Below, in pieces: positions 6,687 through 15,068 of a stretch of 64,000 nucleotides of DNA. The translations under genes and the position numbers were made by a program. The notes under the pieces are model-generated. The model was not told the DNA's origin. It was given only the letters and a program-made list of their open reading frames with translations, and made no database searches. Origin of the DNA: Oerskovia merdavium. GTDB taxonomy: Bacteria; Actinomycetota; Actinomycetes; Actinomycetales; Cellulomonadaceae. The stretch is taken from the NCBI RefSeq assembly GCF_014836755.1, contig NZ_JACSQF010000006.1, positions 103,586-167,585 of the forward strand. The letters are read 5' to 3'. Numbering within the stretch: the stretch's first letter is position 1; each line of letters opens with the position of its first letter.

Positions 6687-6714
6687 ACAGGACAAACCAT
6701 TGTGTTTGTCACAA
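6687..6714. promoter_or_regulatory. Inverted repeat with 6-base spacer upstream of the second recombinase
   Basis: GACAAAC (6691-6697) and GTTTGTC (6704-6710) are perfect inverted arms around CATTGT. Extended to 11-base arms, the layout (11-6-11) is that of an Xer-type crossover site. The surrounding 60 bases are unusually AT-rich and hold a second short repeat (GGACA twice, at 6681 and 6690). It could be an operator for the recombinase gene 110 bases downstream, or its recombination target. Confidence 0.5.
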
Positions 6715-6820
6715 CACCATGCTCTGAGGGGCGAACGGGAGGACCGGTCCCCTCCAGCGTGTCAGTGGCGCCCCCTATGCTCCGGATGTCCGATGTCATC
6801 CCGTTCCCAGGAGTCGCACG

Positions 6821-7969
6821 GTGGTCGCCCCTCCCCGCCTACGTCGTGTCACGGTCGCCGAGGCAGTCGCCACGTACCTGTCGTCGGTGTCCGCGGAGAC
6901 CGTCAGGGGTGTCCTCTCCCCCACGACCCAGCGCAACTACGAGCGCGACCTCCGAGAGCTCTCCTCCCTCGCCGGACCGGAGACGATCCTCGACGACATC
7001 ACGGGCGACGACATCGACGACTTCCTCCTGCGCTACCAGATCACACCCGACGGCCGGTACGCCGATCCCCGGACCAAGCCCGACGGCCCCGGGAGGTCCG
7101 CCGCGACCGTGAACCGGTTCCGGCAGTCGATCTCCCGCTTCTTCACGCACGCGGCACGCGACGGCTGGGTCCAGGCCGACCCGATGCAGTGGGCCTCTCC
7201 CCCGGCCAGGCTCCGCGGCGGGCTGCGTGTCGCCCGGACCGCACTGTCCGCGACGGCCGCGCAGTCGCTGCTCGTGACGGCGAGCACCAAGCCGCGCACG
7301 GGCGACGCCGCGTCGCCGCTGCGCACCGCGTCCGGCGTGACGGCACCGCGCGTCGACCACGACCTCGCCCTGCGAGACCGCCTCATCATCGCGCTCCTGC
7401 TCATCCTCGGTCCGAGGGTCTCCGAGGTCGCTCGCGCGGACATCGACGACTTCGTCCGCGAACCGGACCAGACCCGCTGGCGGATCAAGGGCAAGGGCGG
7501 GGCCGTCCGCACGGTCAGCCTGTCCGAGCCGCTGTCGCGCGCTCTCGAGGAGTACCTCGCCGGCCTGCGCCCCCAGCTGCTCAGCCGGCGGCCCGGCGAC
7601 CCTGATGCGACCCGTGCCCTCCTCCTCACCTGGCGAGGCCGGCGCATCGACGCGCAGGCGATCCGCGCACTCCTCAACCGGTGCATCGCCCGCATGCCCG
7701 ACGAGTACCGACGGGCCGCGACCCCTCACGCCCTGCGACACACGACCGCGACGCTCCTCGTAGCCCAGGGATGGGACGTCAAGGTCATAGCCGAGCTGCT
7801 GGGGCACGCGTCGATCGCGACGACAGGCGTCTACCTCGACCGCATCGAGGGCGAGCTGGCCGCAGCGATCCGGTCGCACCCGCTCTCGACCGGGCTGCCT
7901 GCGGAGATGGGGAGCGAACCGCCAGCCGAAACAGACAGAGCGGGTGAAATCGGCACCCGGCAGCCCTGA
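6821..7969 (+). CDS. Tyrosine recombinase, XerC/XerD-like
   Basis: The product has 382 residues, with an N-terminal SAM-like core-binding domain (about 10-125) and a catalytic domain. The catalytic residues are R199 (ILGPRVSEV), K223 or K225 (WRIKGKGG), H303 and R306 (PHALRHTTA), H329 (LLGHASI) and Y338 (TTGVYLDR). It lacks the AP2-like arm-binding domain of the integrase at 1724, so it is built like XerC/XerD. It is longer than the usual 300 because of an insert near 155-180 and a polar tail of about 40 residues. The GTG at 6821 is fixed by CAGGAGTCGCACG. It lies 720 bases from the dif-like site. It may be a mobile-element recombinase rather than the housekeeping XerC or XerD. Confidence 0.9.
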   Translation: MVAPPRLRRVTVAEAVATYLSSVSAETVRGVLSPTTQRNYERDLRELSSLAGPETILDDITGDDIDDFLLRYQITPDGRYADPRTKPDGPGRSAATVNRFRQSISRFFTHAARDGWVQADPMQWASPPARLRGGLRVARTALSATAAQSLLVTASTKPRTGDAASPLRTASGVTAPRVDHDLALRDRLIIALLLILGPRVSEVARADIDDFVREPDQTRWRIKGKGGAVRTVSLSEPLSRALEEYLAGLRPQLLSRRPGDPDATRALLLTWRGRRIDAQAIRALLNRCIARMPDEYRRAATPHALRHTTATLLVAQGWDVKVIAELLGHASIATTGVYLDRIEGELAAAIRSHPLSTGLPAEMGSEPPAETDRAGEIGTRQP

Positions 7970-7983
7970 CAGCGCGAGGGTCG

Positions 7984-8012
7984 CGGCCGGTCCGGCCGAC
8001 GTCACCCTTTTT
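7984..8012 (+). terminator. Terminator with T tract after the second recombinase
   Basis: CGGCCGG (7984-7990) and CCGGCCG (7992-7998) are followed closely by CACCCTTTTTCTCC. This is one of the few terminators in the window with a recognisable T run. Confidence 0.6.
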
Positions 8013-8051
8013 CTCCGGGTGCTCCCGGCCTCCTGAGGCTACGGTGAGCAG

Positions 8052-9305
8052 GTGCGCCCCTCGAAGACCTCTCCCGTCCAGCTCGCCCGAACGGTGATGG
8101 CCCGTGCGGCAGTTCTCACGATCGCCGTCCCCATGACCGTGGCCACGGGGCTCGTGATCGCCGATGCGATCCGCAAGCGCCGGGTCACGGACCCCAGCAG
8201 GTTCCCCCGTTCGGCTCCCGCCGAAGGACGGATCGGCGAGACGTCGACCACGATCTTCACCTACGGGGACGACCTCTACCGAGAGATGCTCGCCGCCATC
8301 CGCGGCGCCAAGCGTCGCATCATGCTCGAGACGTACATCTGGAAGGGCGACGAGCTCGGCCAGGAGTTCAAGGACGCCCTCGTCGAGGCCACCGAGCGCG
8401 GCGTCGAGGTCTTCGTGATCTACGACGGCTTCGCGAACCTCGTGGTCCCGCGGGAGTTCCTGACGTTCCCCTCCCCCATCCACGTCATCCGGTATCCCGT
8501 CTTCCGTCCCGGTGTCCTGGTGCTCAACGTCCGCAAGTCCGGGCGAGACCACCGCAAGATCCTCGTGGTCGACGACGAGATCGGCTTCGTCGGCGGGTAC
8601 AACATCGGCGCGGTGTACGCGACACAGTGGCGAGACACGCACATCCGGCTCGACGGCCCGTCGGCCTGGGAGCTGCGCAACGCGTTCGTCGACTTCTGGA
8701 ACTCCAACCGCAAGTCCCACCAGCCGCCGCTCGAGGACCCGGGCTCGCGCCTGTGGCTCCCCGAGCTCCGCGCGGCGCGCAACGCCCCCGCGCACCTCGT
8801 CTTCCCGATCCGCGGCATCTACCTGGATGCGATCGACCGGGCCTCGGACCACATCTACATCACCCAGGCGTACTTCATCCCCGACCGGGAGATCCTCGAC
8901 GCGCTGCTCATGGCTGCACAACGCGGCGTCGACGTCCGTGTCCTGGTGCCCGAGCGCTCCAACCACGTCGTGGCCGACTGGCTCTCGCGCGGGCTCTACA
9001 CCACGCTCCTGCGGGGTGGGGTCACGATCTGGCTCTACAAGGAAGCCATGGTCCACGCCAAGACCGCGACGATCGACGGCCGCTGGACGACCATCGGCAC
9101 CGCCAACATCGACCGCCTCAGCCTGACGGGCAACTACGAGGTCAACCTCGAGATCGTCGACGCGGGCATCGCTGGACAGATGGAGAAGGTGTTCGACTTC
9201 GACCTCAGCAACTGCCGCGAGCTGACGCTGACGGAGTGGTCGAGCAGGTCGCTCGCGGCCAAGCTCGGAGAGGTCGCACTGACCCCGCTCCGCCCGCTGC
9301 TGTAG
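8052..9305 (+). CDS. Phospholipase D/cardiolipin synthase-type protein
   Basis: This is a phosphatidyl-transfer enzyme of the PLD superfamily, probably making cardiolipin or a related lipid at the membrane. The 417-residue product starts with one hydrophobic helix (residues 16-38). Two HKD motifs follow: H167, K169, D174 in GRDHRKILVVDD, and H335, K337, D342 in VHAKTATID. The standard bacterial Cls has two helices, so this is a variant class. The start is GTG at 8052; GAGG lies 15 bases before it, so initiation may be weak. It is transcribed alone, with the zinc-ribbon gene convergent. Transphosphatidylation rather than hydrolysis is inferred from the family. Confidence 0.85.
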   Translation: MRPSKTSPVQLARTVMARAAVLTIAVPMTVATGLVIADAIRKRRVTDPSRFPRSAPAEGRIGETSTTIFTYGDDLYREMLAAIRGAKRRIMLETYIWKGDELGQEFKDALVEATERGVEVFVIYDGFANLVVPREFLTFPSPIHVIRYPVFRPGVLVLNVRKSGRDHRKILVVDDEIGFVGGYNIGAVYATQWRDTHIRLDGPSAWELRNAFVDFWNSNRKSHQPPLEDPGSRLWLPELRAARNAPAHLVFPIRGIYLDAIDRASDHIYITQAYFIPDREILDALLMAAQRGVDVRVLVPERSNHVVADWLSRGLYTTLLRGGVTIWLYKEAMVHAKTATIDGRWTTIGTANIDRLSLTGNYEVNLEIVDAGIAGQMEKVFDFDLSNCRELTLTEWSSRSLAAKLGEVALTPLRPLL

Positions 9306-9339
9306 AGCCAGGTCACGAGGACAGCGAGCAGCAGAGAGT

Positions 9340-9573
9340 TCAGGGCACGTCCAGCACGATCATGGGGATGCTCAGTCGGCAGGCGGCCCGGTCGCTGAAT
9401 CCGTGCTCCAGCTCGTACTCGCACTCACTGCAGGTCGCATCCGAGGCGGCGACGGCTTCTGGGTGCTCGCCCCACGGGTGGTGGCAAGCCTCGCACAGAC
9501 GCTCCAGGGCTTGTCGGCGTGCACGCTTCGCCGACCGGGTGCCGCCCCCGGTGCGGGCGTCACGTGTTCGCAT
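9340..9573 (-). CDS. Small Cys-rich (zinc-ribbon-like) protein, unknown
   Basis: The product has 77 residues. It begins with a basic stretch (RTGGGTRSAKRARRQALERL) followed by two Cys pairs, CEACHHPWGEH and CSECEYELEH, spaced like a treble-clef or zinc-ribbon site with extra His residues. A short hydrophobic C-terminus follows (LSIPMIVLDVP). The ATG at 9573 has only a weak ribosome binding site. It is convergent with the PLD gene. No family name can be given; zinc binding is inferred from residue spacing. Confidence 0.55.
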   Translation of the reverse strand: MRTRDARTGGGTRSAKRARRQALERLCEACHHPWGEHPEAVAASDATCSECEYELEHGFSDRAACRLSIPMIVLDVP

Positions 9574-9601
9574 CTCGCCAGACTACCGACCGGAGATTCC
9601 C

Positions 9602-9754
9602 CTACTCCCTCGTGGCGTCCGCGATCTCCTCCTCGGGGCGCGGCGGGACGGTCTCGTCGATCTCGATGACGGGTACCTCGTCGAACTCGGGGTGCTCGCG
9701 CAGGAGCTCCTGCGCGACGGCTTCTGGGTCGCGGTGGGCCTGCTGCTCGGTCAT
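9602..9754 (-). CDS. 50-residue acidic protein, coupled to the MBL hydrolase
   Basis: The product is a very acidic 50-residue peptide beginning MTEQQAHRDPEAVAQELLRE and ending PRPEEEIADATRE. Its ATG overlaps the stop codon of the upstream hydrolase (ATGA), and GAGGAGCC gives a good ribosome binding site. The two are therefore probably translated together. No family is recognised; no membrane segment is present. Confidence 0.55.
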   Translation of the reverse strand: MTEQQAHRDPEAVAQELLREHPEFDEVPVIEIDETVPPRPEEEIADATRE

Positions 9755-10431
9755 GGTCGGCTCCTCGGGGTGACGTCGAGGTGCTGTCCCACCTCGAGCG
9801 GACGGTAGTCGTAGGTCCCGCCGGTGCGCCCCACCCCGAACAGGCGGTGGACCAGGCCGAGCCCGGCGGACGAGAGGATTGCGTCGTGGATCGGCACCAC
9901 GGTCCACGGGTCCAGCGCCCGGACGAAGTCGATGCCTTCCGACACCTTCATCCACGGCGCCGACACCGGTGCGAGCAGCACGTCGAGACGCCGGTCCGTC
10001 AGCGGTGGGACGAGCGAGTCACCCGGGTGGTAGACGCTCGCACCGCCCGCCGAGAACAGGTACGTGACGTTCGAGACCCGCGGGATGTCGGGATGGATCA
10101 CCGCGTGCTGACCGCCTCCGACCAGCACGGCGAAGGGCCCCAGGTCGAGCACGTCACCCGGTTCGACGACCCGGTACCTCTCGCCGTCGGGGACCTCCCC
10201 CAGCAGGTCGAAAGCCGCCTGCGGACCGATCATCACCAGGTCCGGGCGTTCGTCGAGGGCCTTGCCGACCGCCGCGACGTCGAGGTGGTCCGGGTGCGCG
10301 TGCGTCACGAGGAGCGTCCCGGGGTCGGCGAGCGCGGCCGACGTGTCGGCGAACGTCCCGGGATCGACAGTGAGCGTGGTTCCTTCGTGGCTGAGTGCGA
10401 CGCAGGAGTGTCCGTGGAACGTGAGGCGCAT
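9751..10431 (-). CDS. MBL-fold metal-dependent hydrolase
   Basis: This metallo-beta-lactamase-fold protein of 226 residues is close to the UPF0173/UlaG-like group. The metal-binding motif THAHPDHLD (HxHxDH) is at about residues 63-71; the second-shell His in HSCVAL (near 9), VDPGTF (near 24) and the late HPGDS also fit. It is probably a soluble lactonase or phosphodiesterase-like enzyme, but the substrate cannot be read from the sequence. The ATG at 10431 is preceded by GAAGGAAGG. It is followed by the coupled 50-residue gene and lies downstream of the pyc terminator. Confidence 0.8.
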   Translation of the reverse strand: MRLTFHGHSCVALSHEGTTLTVDPGTFADTSAALADPGTLLVTHAHPDHLDVAAVGKALDERPDLVMIGPQAAFDLLGEVPDGERYRVVEPGDVLDLGPFAVLVGGGQHAVIHPDIPRVSNVTYLFSAGGASVYHPGDSLVPPLTDRRLDVLLAPVSAPWMKVSEGIDFVRALDPWTVVPIHDAILSSAGLGLVHRLFGVGRTGGTYDYRPLEVGQHLDVTPRSRP

Positions 10432-10569
10432 GAGCCTTCCTTCGACTGGGAGCTGCTGCTTCAAGTGTGCCGTGCGCGGCCGCGTGCGGCGCGAGGTGGC
10501 TCGGACGCGGCCGCGGCCCGCGCTCCCGCGGGAGCTCCGTCGTCGGGCTCCCGCTTCTCCGACGACGAC

Positions 10570-10610
10570 GCGGGCCGGTGCGGGAGCGTGACGCTCCCCC
10601 ACCGGCCCGC
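10570..10610 (-). terminator. Terminator after pyc
   Basis: Arms of 20 bases with one mismatch (10570-10589 and 10591-10610, with GCGGGCCGGTG pairing CACCGGCCCGC) fold into a very stable hairpin just past the pyc stop codon. Confidence 0.75.
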
Positions 10611-10624
10611 GGCCGACCTCCGGA

Positions 10625-13600
10625 TCAGACGACGACCAGGACCAGGTCCCCGCCCTCGAGCTGCTGGACCGCACCGATCGCGACGCGCTGCACCGTGCCC
10701 CCGACGGGCGTCGTGATCGCGGCCTCCATCTTCATGGCTTCGACCGTCGCGACGGTCTGCCCGGCCTCGACCACCTCGCCCTCGTGGACCACGGGCGTCA
10801 CAGCGCCGGCGAACGGCGCGGCGATCTGCCCGGGCGATCCGGGGTCGGCCTTCTCCGCCAACGACGAGTCGACCTCGATCGACCGGTCGCGCACCTGGAG
10901 CGGGCGCAGCTGACCGTTGAGAGTGAACATCACGGTCCGGCGACCGCGCTCGTCGGGCTCGCCGACCGCCTCGAGCCCCACCAGGAGCTTGACGCCGCGG
11001 CCGAGCGAGACCTCGACCTCCTCGCCGGGCGTCAGGCCGTACAGGTACGCCTGCGTACCCAGCACCGACACGTCGCCGAACGCGGCCCGTGACGCCTCGT
11101 ACTCCTTGGTCGGGCCGGCGAAGAGCAGGTGGTTGAGCCGGTTGCGGCGCGCGTCCGAGTCCCCGTCGAGGTCCGCCTGGTCCTCGACCGTGAGGGGCGT
11201 GACCGCGTTGCGCACGACCCGGCCCGCGAGAGCCTTGCTGCGGAACGGCTCGGGCCACCCGCCGGGCGGGTCGCCCAGCTCGCCGCCCAGGAACGCGATG
11301 ACCGAGTCCGGGATGTCGTAGTCCTGAGGGTTCTCGGCGAAGTCGGCCGGGTCTGCGCCGCGCGCCACGAGCTGCAGCGCCAGGTCGCCCACGACCTTGG
11401 ACGACGGGGTCACCTTCACGAGCCGGCCGAGGATGCGGTCGGCCGCGGCATACGTCGCCTCGATCTGCTCGAACCGGTCCCCCAGGCCGAGCGCGATGGC
11501 CTGCTGGCGCAGGTTCGAGAGCTGGCCGCCGGGGATCTCGTGCTCGTACACGCGCCCCGTCGGGCTCGACAGCCCCGACTCGAACGGCGCGTAGAGGCGG
11601 CGCACGGCCTCCCAGTAGGGCTCGAGGTCGCACACCGCACGCAGCGAGACGCCCGTGTCGCGCTCGGTGTGCTCGAGGCCCGCGACCAGGGCGGACATCG
11701 AGGGCTGGCTCGTGGTGCCCGCCATCGCGGCGCTCGCGACGTCCACGGCGTCGACGCCCGCGGCGACCGCTGCCATGAGGGTCGCCATCTGCCCGCCCGA
11801 GGTGTCGTGCGTGTGCAGGTGCACGGGCAGGTCGAAGCGCTCCCGGAGGGCCGTGACGAGGCGAGCGGCAGCCGCAGGACGCAGCAGGCCGGCCATGTCC
11901 TTGATCGCCAGGACGTGCGCCCCGGCGTCGACGATGCGGTCGGCGAGCTCGAGGTAGTAGTCGAGCGTGTACAGGGACTCGGCCGGGTCGAGCAGGTTGC
12001 CCGTGTAGCACAGGGCGACCTCGGCGACCGCGGTCCCCGTCGCTCGCACCGCGTCGATCGCGGGGCGCATCTGCTCGACGTCGTTGAGGGCGTCGAAGAT
12101 GCGGAAGATGTCGACCCCGGTGGCCGCGGCCTCGCGGACGAACGCCTCGGTGACCTCGGTGGGGTACGGCGTGTAGCCCACGGTGTTGCGGCCGCGCAGG
12201 AGCATCTGCAGCGCGACGTTGGGCATCGCCTCGCGCAGTGCCGCGAGCCGGGCCCACGGGTCCTCGCCGAGGAAACGCAGCGCGACGTCGTACGTCGCCC
12301 CGCCCCACGCCTCGACCGACAGGAGCTGCGGTGTCGTGCGCGCCACGTAGGGGGCGACCGTGACCAGGTCGTGCGTGCGGACGCGCGTCGCGAGCAGCGA
12401 CTGGTGGGCGTCACGGAACGTCGTGTCGGTGACCTTGACCGCGGTCTCGGCGCGCAGCGCGCGGGCGAAGCCCTCGGGGCCCAGCTCCAGGAGCTGCTGA
12501 CGGCTGCCGGGGACAGGAGCGACCGACAGGTCGACCGCAGGGAGCTTGGCGGCGGGGTCGATCCCGCCGGGGCCCGTCCCGTGCGGACGGTTGACCGTCA
12601 CGTCGCCCAGGTAGCTCAGGAGCTTGGTGCCACGGTCCGCGCTCTCGCGCGCAGCGAGCAGCTCGGGGCGCTCGTCGATGAACGACGTCGACAGGTTGCC
12701 CGCGATGAACTCCGCGTCCGACAGGACGGCCTGCAGGAACGGGATGTTGGTACGGATGCCGCGGATGCGGAACTCCGCAAGGGCGCGTCGTGCGCGCCGG
12801 ACGGCCGTCGGGTAGTCCCGCCCGCGGCACGTGAGCTTGACCAGCATCGAGTCGAAGTGGCCCGAGATCTCCGACCCGGCGGTCGCCGTCGCGCCGTCGA
12901 GCCGCACGCCGGCGCCGCCGGGCGAGCGGTAGGCCACGATCCGGCCCGTGTCGGGACGGAAACCGTTCGCGGGGTCCTCGGTCGTGATCCGCGACTGAAG
13001 AGCCGCGCCGTTGACGTGGACGTCCTCCTGACGGATCCCCAGGTCCTCGAGCGACTCCCCCGCGGCGATGCGCATCTGCGAGGAGACCAGGTCGATGTCC
13101 GTGACCTCCTCGGTCACGGTGTGCTCGACCTGGATCCGGGGGTTCATCTCGATGAAGACGTGCTGCCCCGCACGCTCCCCCACGGTGTCGAGCAGGAACT
13201 CGACCGTCCCGGCGTTCTGGTACCCGATCGACCGCGCGAACTTCACGGCGTCGGCGCACAGCGCTTCGCGGACCGCGGGGTCCAGGTTGGGCGCGGGCGC
13301 GATCTCGATGACCTTCTGGTGGCGCCGCTGGACCGAGCAGTCACGTTCGTAGAGGTGCACGACGTTGCCCTGGCCGTCGGCCAGGATCTGCACCTCGATG
13401 TGCCGTGGGCGCAGGACGGCCTGCTCGAGGAACATGGTCGGGTCGCCGAACGCGCCGTCGGCCTCGCGCATCGCGGCGGCCAGCGCCTCGGGCAGGTCCT
13501 CACGGCGGTCGACGCGGCGCATGCCGCGCCCGCCACCGCCCGCGACGGCCTTGGCGAAGATGGGGAAGCCGATCTCGTCGGCGGCCGCGATGAGCTCGTC

Positions 13601-14035
13601 GATGTCCGACGACGGCTCGCTCGACGCCAGGACCGGGATCCCGGCCTCGCGCGCTGCCTTGAGCGCCCGGACCTTGTTGCCCGCGAGCTCGAGGACCTCG
13701 GCGGGCGGTCCGACGAACGTGATGCCCGCGTCCTTGCAGGCCCGGGCCAGGTCCGGGTTCTCCGAGAGGAAGCCGTAGCCGGGGTAGATCGCATCGGCGC
13801 CCGCGTCCTTGGCGACGCGCACGATCTCCTCGATGTCGAGGTACGCCCGGACGGGGTGACCTTCCTCGCCGATCCGGTACGCCTCGTCGGCCTTCAGCCG
13901 GTGCTCGGAGTTTCGATCCTCGTAGGGGAAGACGGCCACCGTCCGGGAGCCGAGCTCGTACGCAGCGCGAAACGCCCGGACCGCGATCTCCGCGCGGTTG
14001 GCGACCAGAACTTTCGAGAACACCAAGTACCCCAT
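10625..14035 (-). CDS. pyc: Pyruvate carboxylase
   Basis: This biotin enzyme carboxylates pyruvate to oxaloacetate, replenishing the TCA cycle. The 1136-residue product is full length for the one-chain form. In order it has the biotin carboxylase domain (KVLVANRAEIAVRAFRAA, ATP-grasp loop AGGGGRGMRR, EMNPRIQVEHTVTEEVT), the carboxyltransferase domain (KVTDTTFRDAHQSLLATR, metal-binding HLHTHDTSG), the PC tetramerisation region, and the biotinyl domain with VEAMKMEA (Lys1102). The ATG at 14035 has a weak SD; an internal GTG at 14023 (MFSKVLVANR) with GGATGGGG upstream is a realistic alternative. It is a single-gene unit with its own terminator. Confidence 0.97.
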   Translation of the reverse strand: MGYLVFSKVLVANRAEIAVRAFRAAYELGSRTVAVFPYEDRNSEHRLKADEAYRIGEEGHPVRAYLDIEEIVRVAKDAGADAIYPGYGFLSENPDLARACKDAGITFVGPPAEVLELAGNKVRALKAAREAGIPVLASSEPSSDIDELIAAADEIGFPIFAKAVAGGGGRGMRRVDRREDLPEALAAAMREADGAFGDPTMFLEQAVLRPRHIEVQILADGQGNVVHLYERDCSVQRRHQKVIEIAPAPNLDPAVREALCADAVKFARSIGYQNAGTVEFLLDTVGERAGQHVFIEMNPRIQVEHTVTEEVTDIDLVSSQMRIAAGESLEDLGIRQEDVHVNGAALQSRITTEDPANGFRPDTGRIVAYRSPGGAGVRLDGATATAGSEISGHFDSMLVKLTCRGRDYPTAVRRARRALAEFRIRGIRTNIPFLQAVLSDAEFIAGNLSTSFIDERPELLAARESADRGTKLLSYLGDVTVNRPHGTGPGGIDPAAKLPAVDLSVAPVPGSRQQLLELGPEGFARALRAETAVKVTDTTFRDAHQSLLATRVRTHDLVTVAPYVARTTPQLLSVEAWGGATYDVALRFLGEDPWARLAALREAMPNVALQMLLRGRNTVGYTPYPTEVTEAFVREAAATGVDIFRIFDALNDVEQMRPAIDAVRATGTAVAEVALCYTGNLLDPAESLYTLDYYLELADRIVDAGAHVLAIKDMAGLLRPAAAARLVTALRERFDLPVHLHTHDTSGGQMATLMAAVAAGVDAVDVASAAMAGTTSQPSMSALVAGLEHTERDTGVSLRAVCDLEPYWEAVRRLYAPFESGLSSPTGRVYEHEIPGGQLSNLRQQAIALGLGDRFEQIEATYAAADRILGRLVKVTPSSKVVGDLALQLVARGADPADFAENPQDYDIPDSVIAFLGGELGDPPGGWPEPFRSKALAGRVVRNAVTPLTVEDQADLDGDSDARRNRLNHLLFAGPTKEYEASRAAFGDVSVLGTQAYLYGLTPGEEVEVSLGRGVKLLVGLEAVGEPDERGRRTVMFTLNGQLRPLQVRDRSIEVDSSLAEKADPGSPGQIAAPFAGAVTPVVHEGEVVEAGQTVATVEAMKMEAAITTPVGGTVQRVAIGAVQQLEGGDLVLVVV

Positions 14036-14096
14036 CCGTCATCGTGGGTCGGGTACGGGACCGTCGCGAGAAGAGGTCCACGCACCCGCTCGTCAC

Positions 14097-14127
14097 GGGT
14101 GTCGCTCCGGCGTGCGCCGGGACACCC
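14097..14127. repeat. Compact bulged hairpin upstream of pyc (REP-like)
   Basis: GGGTGTC (14097-14103) pairs with GACACCC (14121-14127), and inside it CCGGCG (14107-14112) pairs with CGCCGG (14115-14120). The build, an outer stem, a small bulge and a GC-rich inner stem, resembles dispersed palindromic elements of actinobacteria. Only one copy is seen in this window. Confidence 0.4.
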
Positions 14128-14208
14128 ACAGGCGATCTTCGCACGGCTTCTTCACGGTTCGGGCACCAGGACGTCGCGAGCGGCCGCGAATGTGGCCTGC
14201 GACACGGG

Positions 14209-14242
14209 CGAGCCCCGCCCTGCGGAGGCAGGACGGGGCTCG
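14209..14242 (-). terminator. Terminator after merR (end of garA cluster)
   Basis: CGAGCCCCGCCCTGC (14209-14223), loop GGAG, and GCAGGACGGGGCTCG (14228-14242) form a 15-bp stem with one mismatch, 25 bases past the merR stop. Confidence 0.75.
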
Positions 14243-14266
14243 TCGGAGGGTGTGAGCGACCTGGGT

Positions 14267-14860
14267 TCAGCCCGCTGTTCGTGCCCGACGGCGCAGCGCC
14301 AGCTCGTCCTGCGTAGGACTGCTGGGGGCGTCCTCGGTGTCCGCGAGGGACTCGGTCGGCATCTCGCTGAGCGTGCCCTCGACCTCGCGCCAGACCCGGC
14401 CGACCGCGATGCCGAAGACACCCTGCCCACCTTGGACGAGGTCGACGACCTCGTCCGGCGAGGTGCACTCGTAGACGCTCGCACCGTCGCTCATGAGCGT
14501 GATCTGCGCGAGGTCCTCGACTCCGCGCTCGCGCAGGTGGTCGACCGCGGTGCGGATCTGCTGCAAGGAGACCCCGGTGTCCAGGAGTCGCTTGACGATC
14601 TTGAGGACGAGGATGTCGCGGAAGCCGTAGAGACGGTGGGTGCCCGAACCGCTGGCGGGACGGACCGTCGGCTCGACGAGCCCCGTGCGCGCCCAGTAGT
14701 CGAGCTGGCGATAGGTGATGCCGGCGACACGGCAGGCCGTCGGCCCGCGGTACCCGGTGTTCGTGTCGTGCTCGGTGATGTCCTCACCGAACAGCAGGCC
14801 CTGTGCCGCATGGGGAACGGGAGCACCCGGCTCCGCGCTGGCTCCACCGCTGCTGTTCAC
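14267..14860 (-). CDS. MerR-family transcriptional regulator (Rv1830-like)
   Basis: The product has 197 residues. The winged-helix DNA-binding region is GPTACRVAGITYRQLDYWARTGLVEPTVRPASGSGTHRLYGFRDILVLKIVKRLLDTGVSL (about 40-100), followed by a short dimerisation helix and a variable tail. In mycobacteria the counterpart Rv1830 affects cell division. Gene order garA-ftsR-DUF151-merR is the same here. The GTG at 14860 is preceded by TTGGAGG at good spacing. A palindrome at 15026-15047 upstream is a candidate operator, for this protein or for FtsR. The ligand, if any, is unknown. Confidence 0.88.
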   Translation of the reverse strand: MNSSGGASAEPGAPVPHAAQGLLFGEDITEHDTNTGYRGPTACRVAGITYRQLDYWARTGLVEPTVRPASGSGTHRLYGFRDILVLKIVKRLLDTGVSLQQIRTAVDHLRERGVEDLAQITLMSDGASVYECTSPDEVVDLVQGGQGVFGIAVGRVWREVEGTLSEMPTESLADTEDAPSSPTQDELALRRRARTAG

Positions 14861-15025
14861 TGTGCCTCCAAGGGTGATGTGGACTCCACGCTAGGCCCGT
14901 GACCGGAGGCCGTCAACGACTGAGCCTCCGAAGTCCGGGCGTGTCGCAGGTGACCGGGAGGCCCTGGAGGCCTCCCCTGGCCCGGCGAACCCTTCCCAGA
15001 CCTCAGGTCGAGATTGAGTGTCCAA

Positions 15026-15047
15026 AATAGACGCTTGTGCGCCTATT
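15026..15047. promoter_or_regulatory. Operator-like palindrome upstream of merR
   Basis: AATAGACGC (15026-15034) and GCGCCTATT (15039-15047) form an inverted repeat with 8 of 9 matches around TTGT. The region is AT-rich for this genome, and on the minus strand TCTATTTT overlaps the left arm. It fits a MerR-type operator lying within the promoter of the 14860 gene. Confidence 0.5.
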
Positions 15048-15068
15048 GTCTCAGGTAAAGCCTGAATG

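Noticed and set aside
11129..14902. A 1257-codon plus-strand open frame opposite pyc and merR
   Set aside because: Same reason: antisense shadow of a conserved gene with strong third-position GC.
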